Shown one piece after another: positions 26,896-35,868 of a stretch of DNA of 64,000 nucleotides. Source of the DNA: Asticcacaulis benevestitus DSM 16100 = ATCC BAA-896 (GTDB lineage: Bacteria > Pseudomonadota > Alphaproteobacteria > Caulobacterales > Caulobacteraceae); NCBI RefSeq assembly GCF_000376105.1, contig NZ_AQWM01000007.1:459-64458 (forward strand), in the 5' to 3' direction. How positions within the stretch are numbered: the stretch's first letter is position 1; each line of letters begins with the position of its first letter. The notes below the pieces were generated by a model. It had not been told where the DNA came from. It did no database searches and was given only the letters and a program-made list of their open reading frames with translations. The translations under genes were made by a program, and so were the position numbers.

Positions 26896-27834
26896 GTGTT
26901 GCTGACTTTTCGAACTTACCTGCTGGCGGGTGTGCTGGCTCTGTGCGCCGCCTCCGCCTCGGCGCAAAGCCCTCTGACGTTAGAACAGGCCTCGCAACTC
27001 AAGGCCTATCTCAAGGATAGCGCCGCCCTGCATAACCGGGTGGCTGCGCCCCTGCCCTCCGCGACATCCGTAGCCCTGAATGACGCCTTTCTGGCGGTTG
27101 TTGGTCAGGCCCAGGCCGCCGCGCCGGTTCTGGCGGCCTCCGCCACGCCCGCCACCGGCGATACGGGCGCCGCCCTTGTCACGAAGCTACCGAAAAGCAA
27201 AGGCATGCTGGCGATCCTCAATCTTGGCGCGCCGGCCTCTTCGATCTCCGGCATCACCTATGGTCTGTCTGCCGGTCAGGGCGTGGCGCCCGCCGTGCCG
27301 GTCAGCGAAACTTTCAACCATGATACGGCGCTGGCTGTCGTGGCGGCCATGAAAACTCCCGGCAACACCACCGCCGAGGCCGCTGCCGCCTATGCTGCTA
27401 CGCCCGCCATCGATGCCGAACCTCTGCTGGAAGAGCGCATCGCCCTTGTCCGCGCCGTCTACCGCATCGATGGCACCGAAGAGCTTATTCGCCACTTCGT
27501 CGGCACCCAACATATGCAACTGATCGTCGGCGAGGTGGCGCGGCATATCGATTTCTCCAAACTGTCTGAGACCGACAAGTACCGGCTGGCCGCCATTGCC
27601 GCCGTGGCCCAGACAGATCTGGAAGACAAGATCATCCGCATGAACGCACTCGTGCAGGCCCAAAACATGTCCAAGGCCGATCTGCTGCAACTGCTGGCGG
27701 CCTATGATAACGATGCCCAGCGCAAATTGACCGACCTGCGCCTGCATGATGATGGCAAGGTCGATCGCGCCGCCGAACTCGATATCCGCCTGGCACAATA
27801 TCAAATCACCAAGGCCTTCGAGAGCGGGCAATAA
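26896..27834 (+). CDS. secreted helical protein, DUF2059-like (second of a pair)
   Basis: A 312-residue exported protein with a GTG start (GGGGG 8 nt upstream) and signal peptide (to about SASA, residue 23). Residues 180-310 align by eye with residues 60-190 of the preceding protein: a LVRAVYRIDGTEELIRHFV segment against LYKQLMELNGVSRNVRQVI, and then MSKADLLQLLAAYDNDAQRKL against FSAEEIQQLITANASIAAAKY. The first 150 residues are extra, Ala/Pro-rich with a strand-like LAILNLGAPASSISG. Function unknown. Confidence 0.55.
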   Translation: MLLTFRTYLLAGVLALCAASASAQSPLTLEQASQLKAYLKDSAALHNRVAAPLPSATSVALNDAFLAVVGQAQAAAPVLAASATPATGDTGAALVTKLPKSKGMLAILNLGAPASSISGITYGLSAGQGVAPAVPVSETFNHDTALAVVAAMKTPGNTTAEAAAAYAATPAIDAEPLLEERIALVRAVYRIDGTEELIRHFVGTQHMQLIVGEVARHIDFSKLSETDKYRLAAIAAVAQTDLEDKIIRMNALVQAQNMSKADLLQLLAAYDNDAQRKLTDLRLHDDGKVDRAAELDIRLAQYQITKAFESGQ

Positions 27835-27936
27835 GCCGCTTGCCGCCGCGGGGAAACCGGTTAAGACTGATCGACGCTCGTAGGTTTAACCGTTCATGAC
27901 GTGTTGACCGCGCCTGTCAGACATGGGTTACCTCAC

Positions 27937-29064
27937 ATGAAACTTGCTCACCTGCTTACCGCAACCGCCCTGATCGCTGCCTTCAGCCTGCATCCGGCCA
28001 CGGCCCAGACTGTTTACACCGGCGACCGCATGGATGGCGCGGCGGTGATCGACCGGTTGGACGTCAGCGATCTGCCAGCAGGCCTGACGCGGCTCTATTT
28101 CCGCGTCACCGACACCTCGATCGGCCAGGGCTGGTTTGTGCCGGTCATCGTCGTCAAGGGGGCGAAGCCAGGGCCGAAACTGCTCCTCACGGCGGGTATC
28201 CACGGCGATGAGCTGAACGGCATCGCCGTGCTGCAAAAGCTGGCGCACGATCTCGACCCGCAGACACTTTCGGGCACCCTAGTCGCCATTCCCGGCCTCA
28301 ACACCCCCGGCCTGTTGCATTCAACGCGCGGCTTCACGGCCGACGAGATCGGCACCAATGGCGATAATCTCAACCGCACCATGCCGGGCGACACTGAGAA
28401 CGGTGGCCCGTCATCGCGCTATGCCGGTCGTCTGTGGAAACAGCTTTTCATCGGCAATGCCGATTTCGCCGTGGATCTGCACACCCAGTCGCGCGGCGGC
28501 GCCTATCCGGGCTATGTCTTCGCCCAGACCAGCGCGGCGCGCAAGATGGCCGACGCCCTGCGTCCCGACGTTATCGGCATGGACGCCGGCATCGAAGGCA
28601 CGGTCGAGAACATGCTCAATCCGGCTGGCATTCCGGCGGTGACCTATGAACTGGGCGCGCCCGAGACGTTCGACGCGGCCATGGTGGCGCGCGCCTTGCG
28701 GGGCGTCCGCAACCTGATGATCGACAACAAGATGCTGACCGGCCAGATGGATCTTAGCGATCCGGCGCCCTTCGTCGGCAATGTGGTGACCGATATCCAC
28801 AGTCCGCGCGGCGGCTGGGCGCATGTCGCGGTCAAGCTGGGCGACAAGGTGAAAAAAGGCCAGACGGTCGCGGTCGTCGCCAATCCGTTCGGCGACGCCA
28901 TCGCAACCATCACCGCGCCGATCGACGGTCAGGTTCTGTCGCTCAGCACCGATCCGCGCACCGAACCTGGCGATATGGTGGTGCGGCTGATGAGCTGGTC
29001 GGACTCAGGCATCTGCACCAGGGACGGCTGCCCGGATACCGCGCAGATGGTCAAGGCGCATTAA
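27937..29064 (+). CDS. secreted succinylglutamate desuccinylase/aspartoacylase-family protein
   Basis: An M14-like zinc amidohydrolase of about 375 residues with signal peptide (to about TAQT). The zinc ligands appear in GIHGDELNG (His, Glu) and AVDLHTQSRGG (His), and the catalytic Glu in VTYELGAPETFD. The C-terminal part (about 270-375) is a barrel-sandwich-like domain (GDKVKKGQTVAVVANPFG). Being exported, it probably trims acylated or amide compounds outside the cytoplasm; the substrate is unknown. Confidence 0.85.
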   Translation: MKLAHLLTATALIAAFSLHPATAQTVYTGDRMDGAAVIDRLDVSDLPAGLTRLYFRVTDTSIGQGWFVPVIVVKGAKPGPKLLLTAGIHGDELNGIAVLQKLAHDLDPQTLSGTLVAIPGLNTPGLLHSTRGFTADEIGTNGDNLNRTMPGDTENGGPSSRYAGRLWKQLFIGNADFAVDLHTQSRGGAYPGYVFAQTSAARKMADALRPDVIGMDAGIEGTVENMLNPAGIPAVTYELGAPETFDAAMVARALRGVRNLMIDNKMLTGQMDLSDPAPFVGNVVTDIHSPRGGWAHVAVKLGDKVKKGQTVAVVANPFGDAIATITAPIDGQVLSLSTDPRTEPGDMVVRLMSWSDSGICTRDGCPDTAQMVKAH

Positions 29065-29792
29065 ACTTTAGCGTTTTGCTCGATCAGAAGGTTTGAGGCG
29101 GCGTCGAGCTGCGCCTTCATCTCCTTCATCAGTTCACCGCGTTTCAGTCCGGCTGGCAAAGGTGGCAGGAATTCGAACACCACCGTGCCCGGCTTACGAT
29201 CAATGCCATGCGCCGGCCAGAACTGGCCACTGTTCGTGGCCAGCAGATGACACGGCACGTCGAGATCGCGGTAGAGGGCCGCGACACCCGGCTTGTAGTC
29301 CGAATCCTGGCCCACCTCGGCGCGCGTGCCTTCGGGAAAGATCACAATCTGACGGCCGGCCTTCAGGCGATCGCGACAACGCGTCACCATGCCCTTGAGC
29401 GCCTTGGCTGCGTCTTCGCGGCGGATCGGCACCATGCGGGTACGCGCGGCGTACCAGCCGAGAAACGGCATATATATCAGGGATTGCTTCAGCACGTAGC
29501 AGGTATGCGGCAGGATGGTGAACGGCGCGATGGTATCGAGCATACTGAGATGCTTGCCGGCCACCAGAGCCGCACCGGCCGGGCGATGCTCAAGCCCGCG
29601 GAACTCGACCTTGATCCCGACGATCCAGCGCGCACCGAACAGAACCGTATGCGCCCAAAGGCGGATCACCCACATGGACGCCGCCTGCGACACCAGCAAA
29701 AGGGGCGAAAAGCCCAGACCGATCAGAGCCATGGAGCCATACAGCCACAGGATAAAAAGCAGCGAGCGCACCCGCGTTACAAGCGATGTCAT
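29061..29792 (-). CDS. plsC: 1-acyl-sn-glycerol-3-phosphate acyltransferase
   Basis: Adds the second acyl chain to make phosphatidic acid. The HX4D catalytic motif is KHLSMLD (about residues 80-86) and the FPEGTRA motif for substrate binding is near 155; an N-terminal membrane helix is present. The 243-residue length is normal. Its start overlaps the stop of the YdcF-like gene, so the two are coupled; stops of plsC and the M14-type gene overlap by 4 bp in convergent orientation. Confidence 0.92.
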   Translation of the reverse strand: MTSLVTRVRSLLFILWLYGSMALIGLGFSPLLLVSQAASMWVIRLWAHTVLFGARWIVGIKVEFRGLEHRPAGAALVAGKHLSMLDTIAPFTILPHTCYVLKQSLIYMPFLGWYAARTRMVPIRREDAAKALKGMVTRCRDRLKAGRQIVIFPEGTRAEVGQDSDYKPGVAALYRDLDVPCHLLATNSGQFWPAHGIDRKPGTVVFEFLPPLPAGLKRGELMKEMKAQLDAASNLLIEQNAKV

Positions 29793-30472
29793 CAGGATGT
29801 TTTACCTGCGGCGACCGGGGCATCAGGCGCCGCTTCTGTTTCAGAACCCGCCTTCGGCGCGGGCGTGCTGCCCTTGTCACCGAATTTGCGCGACACGCTG
29901 AGAATGGCGTCGCGGCCCAGGATGGCGAGATATTTGCAATATTCCAGCACGATGAGGCGCTGGCCTTTGCGTGATTTCCACCAGCCGCGCGCCACCAGAT
30001 CGGGCGTCGTCACCGGATAGGCGATCAGCTTGGTGCCCGGCATGTCGGCCTTAAGCTCCAGCAGCGAGCGTGGCATGTGATAGTCGGAGGTCACCACGAT
30101 CAGGGTGTAGAAGTCGTGGCCGCGCGCCCAGTCGGCGATCTCCTTGGCGTTGCCCACGGTGTTCTCGGCCTCATAGCCAAGATCGACGCAACACTCATAG
30201 AGACGCTTCGAGCCTTCGGTGACATTGCGCAATTCGCTGCGCTTGACCTCGGGATTGACGCCGGAAATGAACATGCGCGCACCCTTGCGGCGCTCCAAAA
30301 GGCTCATGCCCTGCTTGAGGCGCTCATCGGAGGCGCCCGTCAGCACGACGATGGCGTCCGCCGGTTCGGCGGGTTCGAGCGCGGGCGTGGAATCAATGAC
30401 GCGGTCGGCGAAGACGAACAGGCCCGCCGTCCACAGCAGCAGGACCACGAACAGGGCGATCAGGGTGCGCAT
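29792..30472 (-). CDS. YdcF/DUF218 family membrane protein
   Basis: A 226-residue protein with one N-terminal membrane helix (MRTLIALFVVLLLWTAG) and a DUF218 domain: ADAIVVLTGA near the start, SGVNPEVKRSE, and LIVVTSDYHMPRS with the conserved histidine. Family members such as SanA and ElyC act in envelope and peptidoglycan homeostasis. The start was taken at 30472; the GGAGG is 17 nt away so this is not certain. It follows ftsX by 46 bp and precedes plsC; this ftsE-ftsX-YdcF-plsC order recurs in alphaproteobacteria. Confidence 0.85.
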   Translation of the reverse strand: MRTLIALFVVLLLWTAGLFVFADRVIDSTPALEPAEPADAIVVLTGASDERLKQGMSLLERRKGARMFISGVNPEVKRSELRNVTEGSKRLYECCVDLGYEAENTVGNAKEIADWARGHDFYTLIVVTSDYHMPRSLLELKADMPGTKLIAYPVTTPDLVARGWWKSRKGQRLIVLEYCKYLAILGRDAILSVSRKFGDKGSTPAPKAGSETEAAPDAPVAAGKTS

Positions 30473-30518
30473 GTGCTTAAGAATGATCCACCCTCCCTCT
30501 AGACAAGATCTTGGCCCT

Positions 30519-31415
30519 CTAAACGTTATTGGCCAGAAGCCGCAACGTGACCATCCGCGCCGTGATCGCACCAATTAGCGCCACCAGAAACGGACATGGA
30601 ATTAATATTAACAGGTCAAGCCATGAAAAGGGAAGAGCTATGGCGAAGCTTTGTGATGAGCCAGTGGTTTTTATGATAGCCATGGCGCCCGAAGCGATGG
30701 TGGCGCCGAGCAATCCGGACTCGAATGTCATGCGTGCAAAGCGCCACTGGAAGCGTTCGGCGATGAAAATATCGCTGGCACCGCACAGCGACAGCACCTC
30801 GACGATATTGGCGCGCGCCGTCAGGCCCGCCCGTGTGGCGAAACCGATCACCGCCGCCGTGGCCGAGAAGATGATGAGGAAAATACTGAGCGCGATCAGG
30901 CGCATGATCATGGCGCTCTGCTCGATATCCTTGAGCCAGGTCGAGTGATCATCAAGGCTGGCGTCGATTTCTGCGTTCTCCAGCGCCTCCATCATAGCCT
31001 TCGGCGTGGCCGGATGGCGCGGATCGAGCGTCACCTCGACCAGGTTGGGGATCGGCAGGTCATCGATGATGGCGTCACCGAGCCACGGCTTGATCAGTTC
31101 CTTGGCTTTTTCCGGTTCAAGCGCCGTTACCTGCCCCACGCCCTTGACGCCGGCCAGAACCTCCGCCGCCTTGGCCGCCGCCACTGAGCCGCTTTCCAGG
31201 CCGGTAGGGCGCACCTGCACGGTGACCTCGGCGCGGATATCGCGTGACCAGCCGTGCGCCGCGCGATCAGAGGCCATGACGACCAGCGCCGCCATGCAGG
31301 CGAGGAAGCACAACACGCCGATGACATAATGCAGGGCGATCTCGCGCTGATCCTGCTGCGGCAGCAAGCGATTGGCCCGCATGGCGCGCAGGTGTGTGAC
31401 GAGCGGCCCGATCAT
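30519..31415 (-). CDS. ftsX: FtsX, cell-division ABC transporter permease
   Basis: FtsX with FtsE controls septal peptidoglycan hydrolases. The 298-residue protein has one membrane helix (about 29-48), a periplasmic domain (about 50-170), and three helices in the C-terminal half, the standard topology. Its ATG overlaps the ftsE stop by 4 bases. Confidence 0.92.
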   Translation of the reverse strand: MIGPLVTHLRAMRANRLLPQQDQREIALHYVIGVLCFLACMAALVVMASDRAAHGWSRDIRAEVTVQVRPTGLESGSVAAAKAAEVLAGVKGVGQVTALEPEKAKELIKPWLGDAIIDDLPIPNLVEVTLDPRHPATPKAMMEALENAEIDASLDDHSTWLKDIEQSAMIMRLIALSIFLIIFSATAAVIGFATRAGLTARANIVEVLSLCGASDIFIAERFQWRFARMTFESGLLGATIASGAMAIIKTTGSSQSFAIALPFSWLDLLILIPCPFLVALIGAITARMVTLRLLANNV

Positions 31416-32200
31416 TTCGCATTCCGTGTTAAGTCGGTCTTTGTCAGGTCGCGCCGGTGCAGTTCGCCATTGGCCAGCTCCAGCACCGGCATCCCCGAAG
31501 CGCGCACCAGACCTTCATCGTGCGTGGCGATCAGCACCGTGGCGCCCAGTCGGTTCAGTTCGATGAACAGACGCATGATGCGCAGGCCCATGGCGTAGTC
31601 GATATTGCCGGTCGGTTCATCGGCCAGAATAAGCGTCGGGCGCGTCACCACCGCGCGGGCAATGGCGAGGCGCTGCTTTTCTCCGCCGGAAAGCACATGC
31701 GGCATAGCGTCGAGACGGTTTTTCAACCCCACCCAGTTGAGCAGTTCGGTAACGTCGTCGCGATAGCTCTTGAAGCTTTCGCCATGCACGAACAAAGGCA
31801 GGGCGGCGTTATCGAAAACGTTAAGATGCTCAAGAAGGCGGAATTCCTGAAACACGATGCCGAAGCGACGGCGCAATTGGGCCGTCTGGGTACGGTCGCC
31901 GGTCCGCACGGTCTCGCCGAACAGCTCGATCGTGCCGATGGTCGGCTTCTGCGCCAGATAGATCATTTTCAGCAGCGAGGTCTTGCCGGCACCCGATGGC
32001 CCGGTCAGGAAATGGAATGATCCGGCAGGCAGTTGAAAGTTCAGGTTTTTCAGGATCAGGTCATCGTCATTGACGCCAAGCGACAGCGCCTTGGGCATGC
32101 CGAGGTCATAGCCAAGCGACACGTCGTGAAAGCTCACGACGATCTCTTCATCGGCGGTGGCCCTGGTCTGGCCGGATGTCCGTGAGGTCTGGGGACTCAT
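31412..32200 (-). CDS. ftsE: FtsE, cell-division ATP-binding protein
   Basis: An ABC ATPase of 262 residues: Walker [10 protein letters not shown] near residue 68, signature [14 protein letters not shown] near 170, Walker [11 protein letters not shown] near 190. An N-terminal segment of about 20 residues precedes the usual start, and a short insert ([13 protein letters not shown]) lies before the first helix. It is the first gene of ftsE-ftsX-YdcF-plsC and is divergent from the zinc-ribbon gene across about 150 bp that must hold both promoters. Confidence 0.93.
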   Translation of the reverse strand: MSPQTSRTSGQTRATADEEIVVSFHDVSLGYDLGMPKALSLGVNDDDLILKNLNFQLPAGSFHFLTGPSGAGKTSLLKMIYLAQKPTIGTIELFGETVRTGDRTQTAQLRRRFGIVFQEFRLLEHLNVFDNAALPLFVHGESFKSYRDDVTELLNWVGLKNRLDAMPHVLSGGEKQRLAIARAVVTRPTLILADEPTGNIDYAMGLRIMRLFIELNRLGATVLIATHDEGLVRASGMPVLELANGELHRRDLTKTDLTRNAK

Positions 32201-32351
32201 ACGCGGGCGAAGCTGTTCTCTCGTGGTGGGGCTTGATCAGTTGTTAAGACTTTTGCGGCTAAAAGGTTAAAAAACCCCAAGATGGTTAACACGGGTTTTA
32301 TGTACTGATTCGCCTTGTTCCCACGGTTTTTGGGTCTGATTAAAGCTGCTC

Positions 32352-33290
32352 ATGATCCTTAGTTGTCCTAATTGCGCGACAAAATACACCCTGTCTGAGG
32401 CTCAATTGGGGCCCAGGGGGCGCACCGTGCGCTGCGCGGCCTGCAAAACAACGTGGCACGCCGAGGTTCCCGAAAAGCCGATCGATCTTTCCTTCAACGA
32501 TATGAAGAAAAAAGAAAGCGTCGAAGACCTGCAAAAGGTCAAGGCCAAGAAGCTTCCGCTGAAATATCGCGCCATCCTCGAAGACAAGAAACGCCTCAAG
32601 GCCCTGACCGCTCAAGCGATGATCTGGGGTGGCATGGGCGCGGCCTTCGTGGTCATTCTGGCGCTCGGTTTTTTCCTGCGTGTAAATATCGTTCAGGCCT
32701 TCCCCAGTGTTGCCGGCGCCTACGCCATGGTCGGCATGAAGACCAACGGCACCTATCTCGATTTCGGCGCTGCCGAGTTCGACCGCGGCGTCAAGGCCGG
32801 CCGCTTCATCATTACGGTCAAGGCTCAGATCAAGAACACCAGCAACAAGCCGGTGCCGGTGCCGCCGGTGCGCGTCAAGCTGTATGACGACACCACCCAG
32901 CAGTTTGATTCCGTGCTGATGCCGTCAGGCGGACTGGTGGTCGAGCCGCACGCCACGCGGACGCTGGTCTTCGATGTCAGCGATCCGACGAACAAGACGG
33001 CATCGCTGGCGATGGATTTCGATCTCGTCGCCATGAAGAAGATGAAGAAGGCCGGACCAAACCTTCGCGTTACGCCGACGGATCATGGTGAAGGCGGCCA
33101 CGGTGAGGCCGCCGCGGCCGCGGATGCCGGTCATGAAGCCGCCGCCACCGCACCTGAGCCCCCCCACGAACAGGCACCCACCGCCGATGCGCATGGCGCG
33201 CCGGCCGAGAACCACGCGGAACCTGTGTCGAACCATGCCGCCCCGCCGCTGCGCAATACAGCTCCCGCTGAATCGGCTCCCCATCATTAA
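32352..33290 (+). CDS. zinc-ribbon (MJ0042-type) membrane protein
   Basis: The first 40 residues form an MJ0042-type zinc ribbon (CPNC near residue 5 and CAAC near 28). A membrane helix lies at about 94-116, followed by a beta-rich, DUF3426-like extracytoplasmic domain (about 130-235) and a His/Ala/Pro/Glu-rich tail of about 70 residues with many HGE and HAA units that could bind metal. The family is common beside ftsE/ftsX in alphaproteobacteria, and its function is unknown. Confidence 0.82.
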   Translation: MILSCPNCATKYTLSEAQLGPRGRTVRCAACKTTWHAEVPEKPIDLSFNDMKKKESVEDLQKVKAKKLPLKYRAILEDKKRLKALTAQAMIWGGMGAAFVVILALGFFLRVNIVQAFPSVAGAYAMVGMKTNGTYLDFGAAEFDRGVKAGRFIITVKAQIKNTSNKPVPVPPVRVKLYDDTTQQFDSVLMPSGGLVVEPHATRTLVFDVSDPTNKTASLAMDFDLVAMKKMKKAGPNLRVTPTDHGEGGHGEAAAAADAGHEAAATAPEPPHEQAPTADAHGAPAENHAEPVSNHAAPPLRNTAPAESAPHH

Positions 33291-33317
33291 ATTTCAGTTT
33301 TCAGTAGAGAGTAAACG

Positions 33318-33848
33318 ATGACGCTCCCCGCCGTTCTGCTCAGCGAAGAGGAAGTTCAGGGCCGCGTCACCGCGCTGGCCGAGCTGATGAGCGATTACAT
33401 CAAGCCCGATTGTGTTGGCATCTGCTTGCTTACCGGCGGCATCTGGTTCGCCGCCGATCTTAGCCGCGCACTCAATCGCGCCGGCCGCGACATCGCCTTT
33501 GATGCCCTGTGGCTCTCCTCCTACGCCGACAACCATGAAAGCGGCGCCATGCTGATCCGCGCGCCTTTGCAGCGCTCGGTCGAGGGCCGGCAAGTGCTGA
33601 TCATGGACGATGTGCTCGATACCGGCGCCTCGTTGAAAATCGCCTGCGAAATCGCCCGCGAGGCCGGCGCGTCCCAGGTGCTGACGGCGGTTTTCGCCTG
33701 CAAGCCGGATCCTATGAAGGATGGTAAGGCGCGTGACATGGAAGCGGACTTCTCTGCCTGGGAAGCCCCGGCGCGCTATCTCGTCGGTTATGGTCTGGAT
33801 GACGGCGGCCGTTTCCGCGCCCTGCCCTATGTCGGGGTTATGGATTAG
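33318..33848 (+). CDS. hpt: hypoxanthine phosphoribosyltransferase
   Basis: Salvages hypoxanthine or guanine with PRPP. The PRPP loop is VLIMDDVLDTGASLK near residue 95; the 176-residue length and the GLDDGGRFRALPYVG ending fit the family. It lies 27 bp after the zinc-ribbon gene in the same direction. Confidence 0.9.
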   Translation: MTLPAVLLSEEEVQGRVTALAELMSDYIKPDCVGICLLTGGIWFAADLSRALNRAGRDIAFDALWLSSYADNHESGAMLIRAPLQRSVEGRQVLIMDDVLDTGASLKIACEIAREAGASQVLTAVFACKPDPMKDGKARDMEADFSAWEAPARYLVGYGLDDGGRFRALPYVGVMD

Positions 33849-33910
33849 GTTTTAAAAGTAAGAAACCCCAGCACCATCTTCGCTTCGCTCTAGGTACAAG
33901 GTTCCCATTT

Positions 33911-33973
33911 TCTTATACCTCCCCAGTTTACTGGGGAGGGGAACCGCGCCTCACTTGAGGCGTGGTGGTGGGG
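33911..33973 (-). repeat. REP-like intergenic repeat, copy B
   Basis: In the minus orientation this 63-bp element has the same blocks as the copy at 12478: CCCCACCACCACGCCT at one end, GCGCGGT in the middle, arms CCTCCCC and GGGGAGG, and GTATAAGA at the other end. The loops differ. An extra small hairpin (GCCTCA/TGAGGC) is present here. It begins 9 bp after the stop of the truncated DUF4175 gene. Confidence 0.7.
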
Positions 33974-33981
33974 GTTCTTGC

Positions 33982-34518
33982 TTACTTCTCCGCCATACTC
34001 AAGCTGGCGAAAGTCTGCGGCAGGTTGCCAAACAGGGCAAAGCCGCTGGCCAGGCGCTCGACCGGCACCGGCCCCAGGATCAGAAACCCGAGAAGGGCCG
34101 CGGCCAGCGCCACATAGCGCAGGGCGAGCGGATCGGACGCCGCAATGCCCGCCTTGGCCTTGCCGATTTTCAAAGGCGGCTGCCTCTTTTCATGGCGCAT
34201 GGCCAGCAGGCGCTCCGGGCGCAGGGCGTTATCGACTGCCAGCCGCGTGTTGATCTCCGTAAAAGTCGGCATACGGAAGCGCAAGGCAGCGCGCACCGAC
34301 GCCACCACCGCGAGGACGAGACCGGCGCCCAGAAGCGCCAGATGCGCAAGTCTCGGCAAAGGCGCGAACAGCCCCCATTGTCCGGCCACAACGATCAGCA
34401 GGACCAGCAGCACATAGGGGAACAAAAACGGCAGAACCAGACGCTCCCAGATCATCGTCATCTTCGTAAAGAAGAGCCCGCGATTGAGTGGCGCCAATGG
34501 TGATTTGTTGCTCGACAT
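33982..34518 (-). CDS. truncated TIGR02302/DUF4175 protein, N-terminal membrane part only
   Basis: The 178 residues fit the start of the TIGR02302 (DUF4175) family: SPLAPLNRGLFFTKMTMIWERL, two adjacent membrane helices (about 28-75), a basic amphipathic segment, and a third helix near 135-155. Family members are usually about 800 residues, with a long Gln/Gly-rich periplasmic part that is missing here. A stop follows at 33982, and the REP-like repeat begins directly after. The ATG at 34518 has GGGGG 6 nt upstream. Located after lysA, as is the full-length gene in related genomes. Confidence 0.6.
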   Translation of the reverse strand: MSSNKSPLAPLNRGLFFTKMTMIWERLVLPFLFPYVLLVLLIVVAGQWGLFAPLPRLAHLALLGAGLVLAVVASVRAALRFRMPTFTEINTRLAVDNALRPERLLAMRHEKRQPPLKIGKAKAGIAASDPLALRYVALAAALLGFLILGPVPVERLASGFALFGNLPQTFASLSMAEK

Positions 34519-34541
34519 AAGTTCCCCCAAACTCTTTCGCT

Positions 34542-35858
34542 TTAAGCCGTCTTCACCTTCGGCGCCGGCGTAAACCAGGCCGGTATCGGCTCACGCGCCA
34601 TCATCTCATCATAACTCGGCCTAGGGCGCACGATCGACCAATCGGCGTCACGCACCAACACCTCAGGGGCGAGCGGACGCGAATTATATTCGCTTCCCAT
34701 CACCGCGCCATAGGCCCCGGCGCTCATGAAGGCGACCAGATCGCCGGCCTTCATGACCGGCATATCGCGGCCACGCGTGAAGGTGTCGCCGGTTTCGCAG
34801 ATCGGGCCTACGACATCATATTTGGCCGTCTCGTTACCGGGACGGGCGACGGGGCGGATATCGTGGAAGGCATCGTAAAGCGCCGGACGAAGCAGGTCGT
34901 TCATCGCCGCATCGAGCACCAGGAACTGCTGGCCGCTGTCTTCGCGCTCATGGACATGGATGACACGCGAGATCAGCACGCCGGCATTGGCGGCGATCAG
35001 GCGGCCAGGCTCGAAGGTATAGCGAACCCCCAGATTGCCCACGGCCAGCGCGGTCATGTCGGCGTAATCGGCGATGGTGGCCGGTTCTTTCTGGTTGAAA
35101 TAGGGCACGCCCAGGCCACCGCCAAGATCGAGGCGCTCGACGCTCAGGCCGTTGGCGCGCAGTTGTTCGACCCAGCCGCGCATCCTCGTGAAGGCTTCCT
35201 GCAGCGGCTTCAGATCAAGGATCTGGCTGCCGATATGACAGGCGATGCCCATGGGCGCGAGATTGGGATGACCGGCCGCGCCGGCATAGAGCGAAAGCGC
35301 TTCTTCGGCCGAAATACCGAACTTATCCTTGGCGCCGCCCGTGGTGATCTTTTCGTGACCGCCAGCGCCCACGCCCGGATTGATGCGGATAACAAACGGC
35401 GCGACCATGTTCAGTTCGGCCGCCACGCGCGCCAGACGCTCAAGCTCCGGACGCGACTCGACATTGAGCTGATAGATGCCGTCTTTCAGCGCGAAGGCCA
35501 TTTCCGCATCGGTCTTGCCGACGCCGGAAAAAACGATGCGATTGGCCGGCACGCCGGCTTTCAGCGCCTTGCGGATTTCGCCCTCGCTGACCGTATCGGC
35601 GCCGCAGCCCTGCGCCGCCAAAGTGGCCAGAACGCCCATATTGGAATTGGCCTTCATGGCGTAGGCCACGAGCGGCGCTTCATCACGCGGACTGCGCAAG
35701 CCCGGCTTCGATGACAGCGCGTCGGCGAAGACGTTATAATGGCGTTCCAGCGTGGCCGACGAATAGACATAGAGCGGCGTGCCGACCGTATCGGCCAGCT
35801 CGGTCAGGGAGACCTGCTCGCAGTTCAAAGCATCGTCGTGGTAGTCGAAATGGTTCAT
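34542..35858 (-). CDS. lysA: diaminopimelate decarboxylase
   Basis: Last step of lysine synthesis, PLP-dependent. The PLP lysine is K69 in LVAYAMKANSN; the PLP-binding GGGLGVPY and the catalytic-cysteine region CETGDTF near 340 are present. 438 residues is normal. The gene sits 10 bp after the LptM-like lipoprotein and argH in one run, the usual argH-lipoprotein-lysA order. Confidence 0.95.
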   Translation of the reverse strand: MNHFDYHDDALNCEQVSLTELADTVGTPLYVYSSATLERHYNVFADALSSKPGLRSPRDEAPLVAYAMKANSNMGVLATLAAQGCGADTVSEGEIRKALKAGVPANRIVFSGVGKTDAEMAFALKDGIYQLNVESRPELERLARVAAELNMVAPFVIRINPGVGAGGHEKITTGGAKDKFGISAEEALSLYAGAAGHPNLAPMGIACHIGSQILDLKPLQEAFTRMRGWVEQLRANGLSVERLDLGGGLGVPYFNQKEPATIADYADMTALAVGNLGVRYTFEPGRLIAANAGVLISRVIHVHEREDSGQQFLVLDAAMNDLLRPALYDAFHDIRPVARPGNETAKYDVVGPICETGDTFTRGRDMPVMKAGDLVAFMSAGAYGAVMGSEYNSRPLAPEVLVRDADWSIVRPRPSYDEMMAREPIPAWFTPAPKVKTA

Positions 35859-35868
35859 CTAAGGCTTT

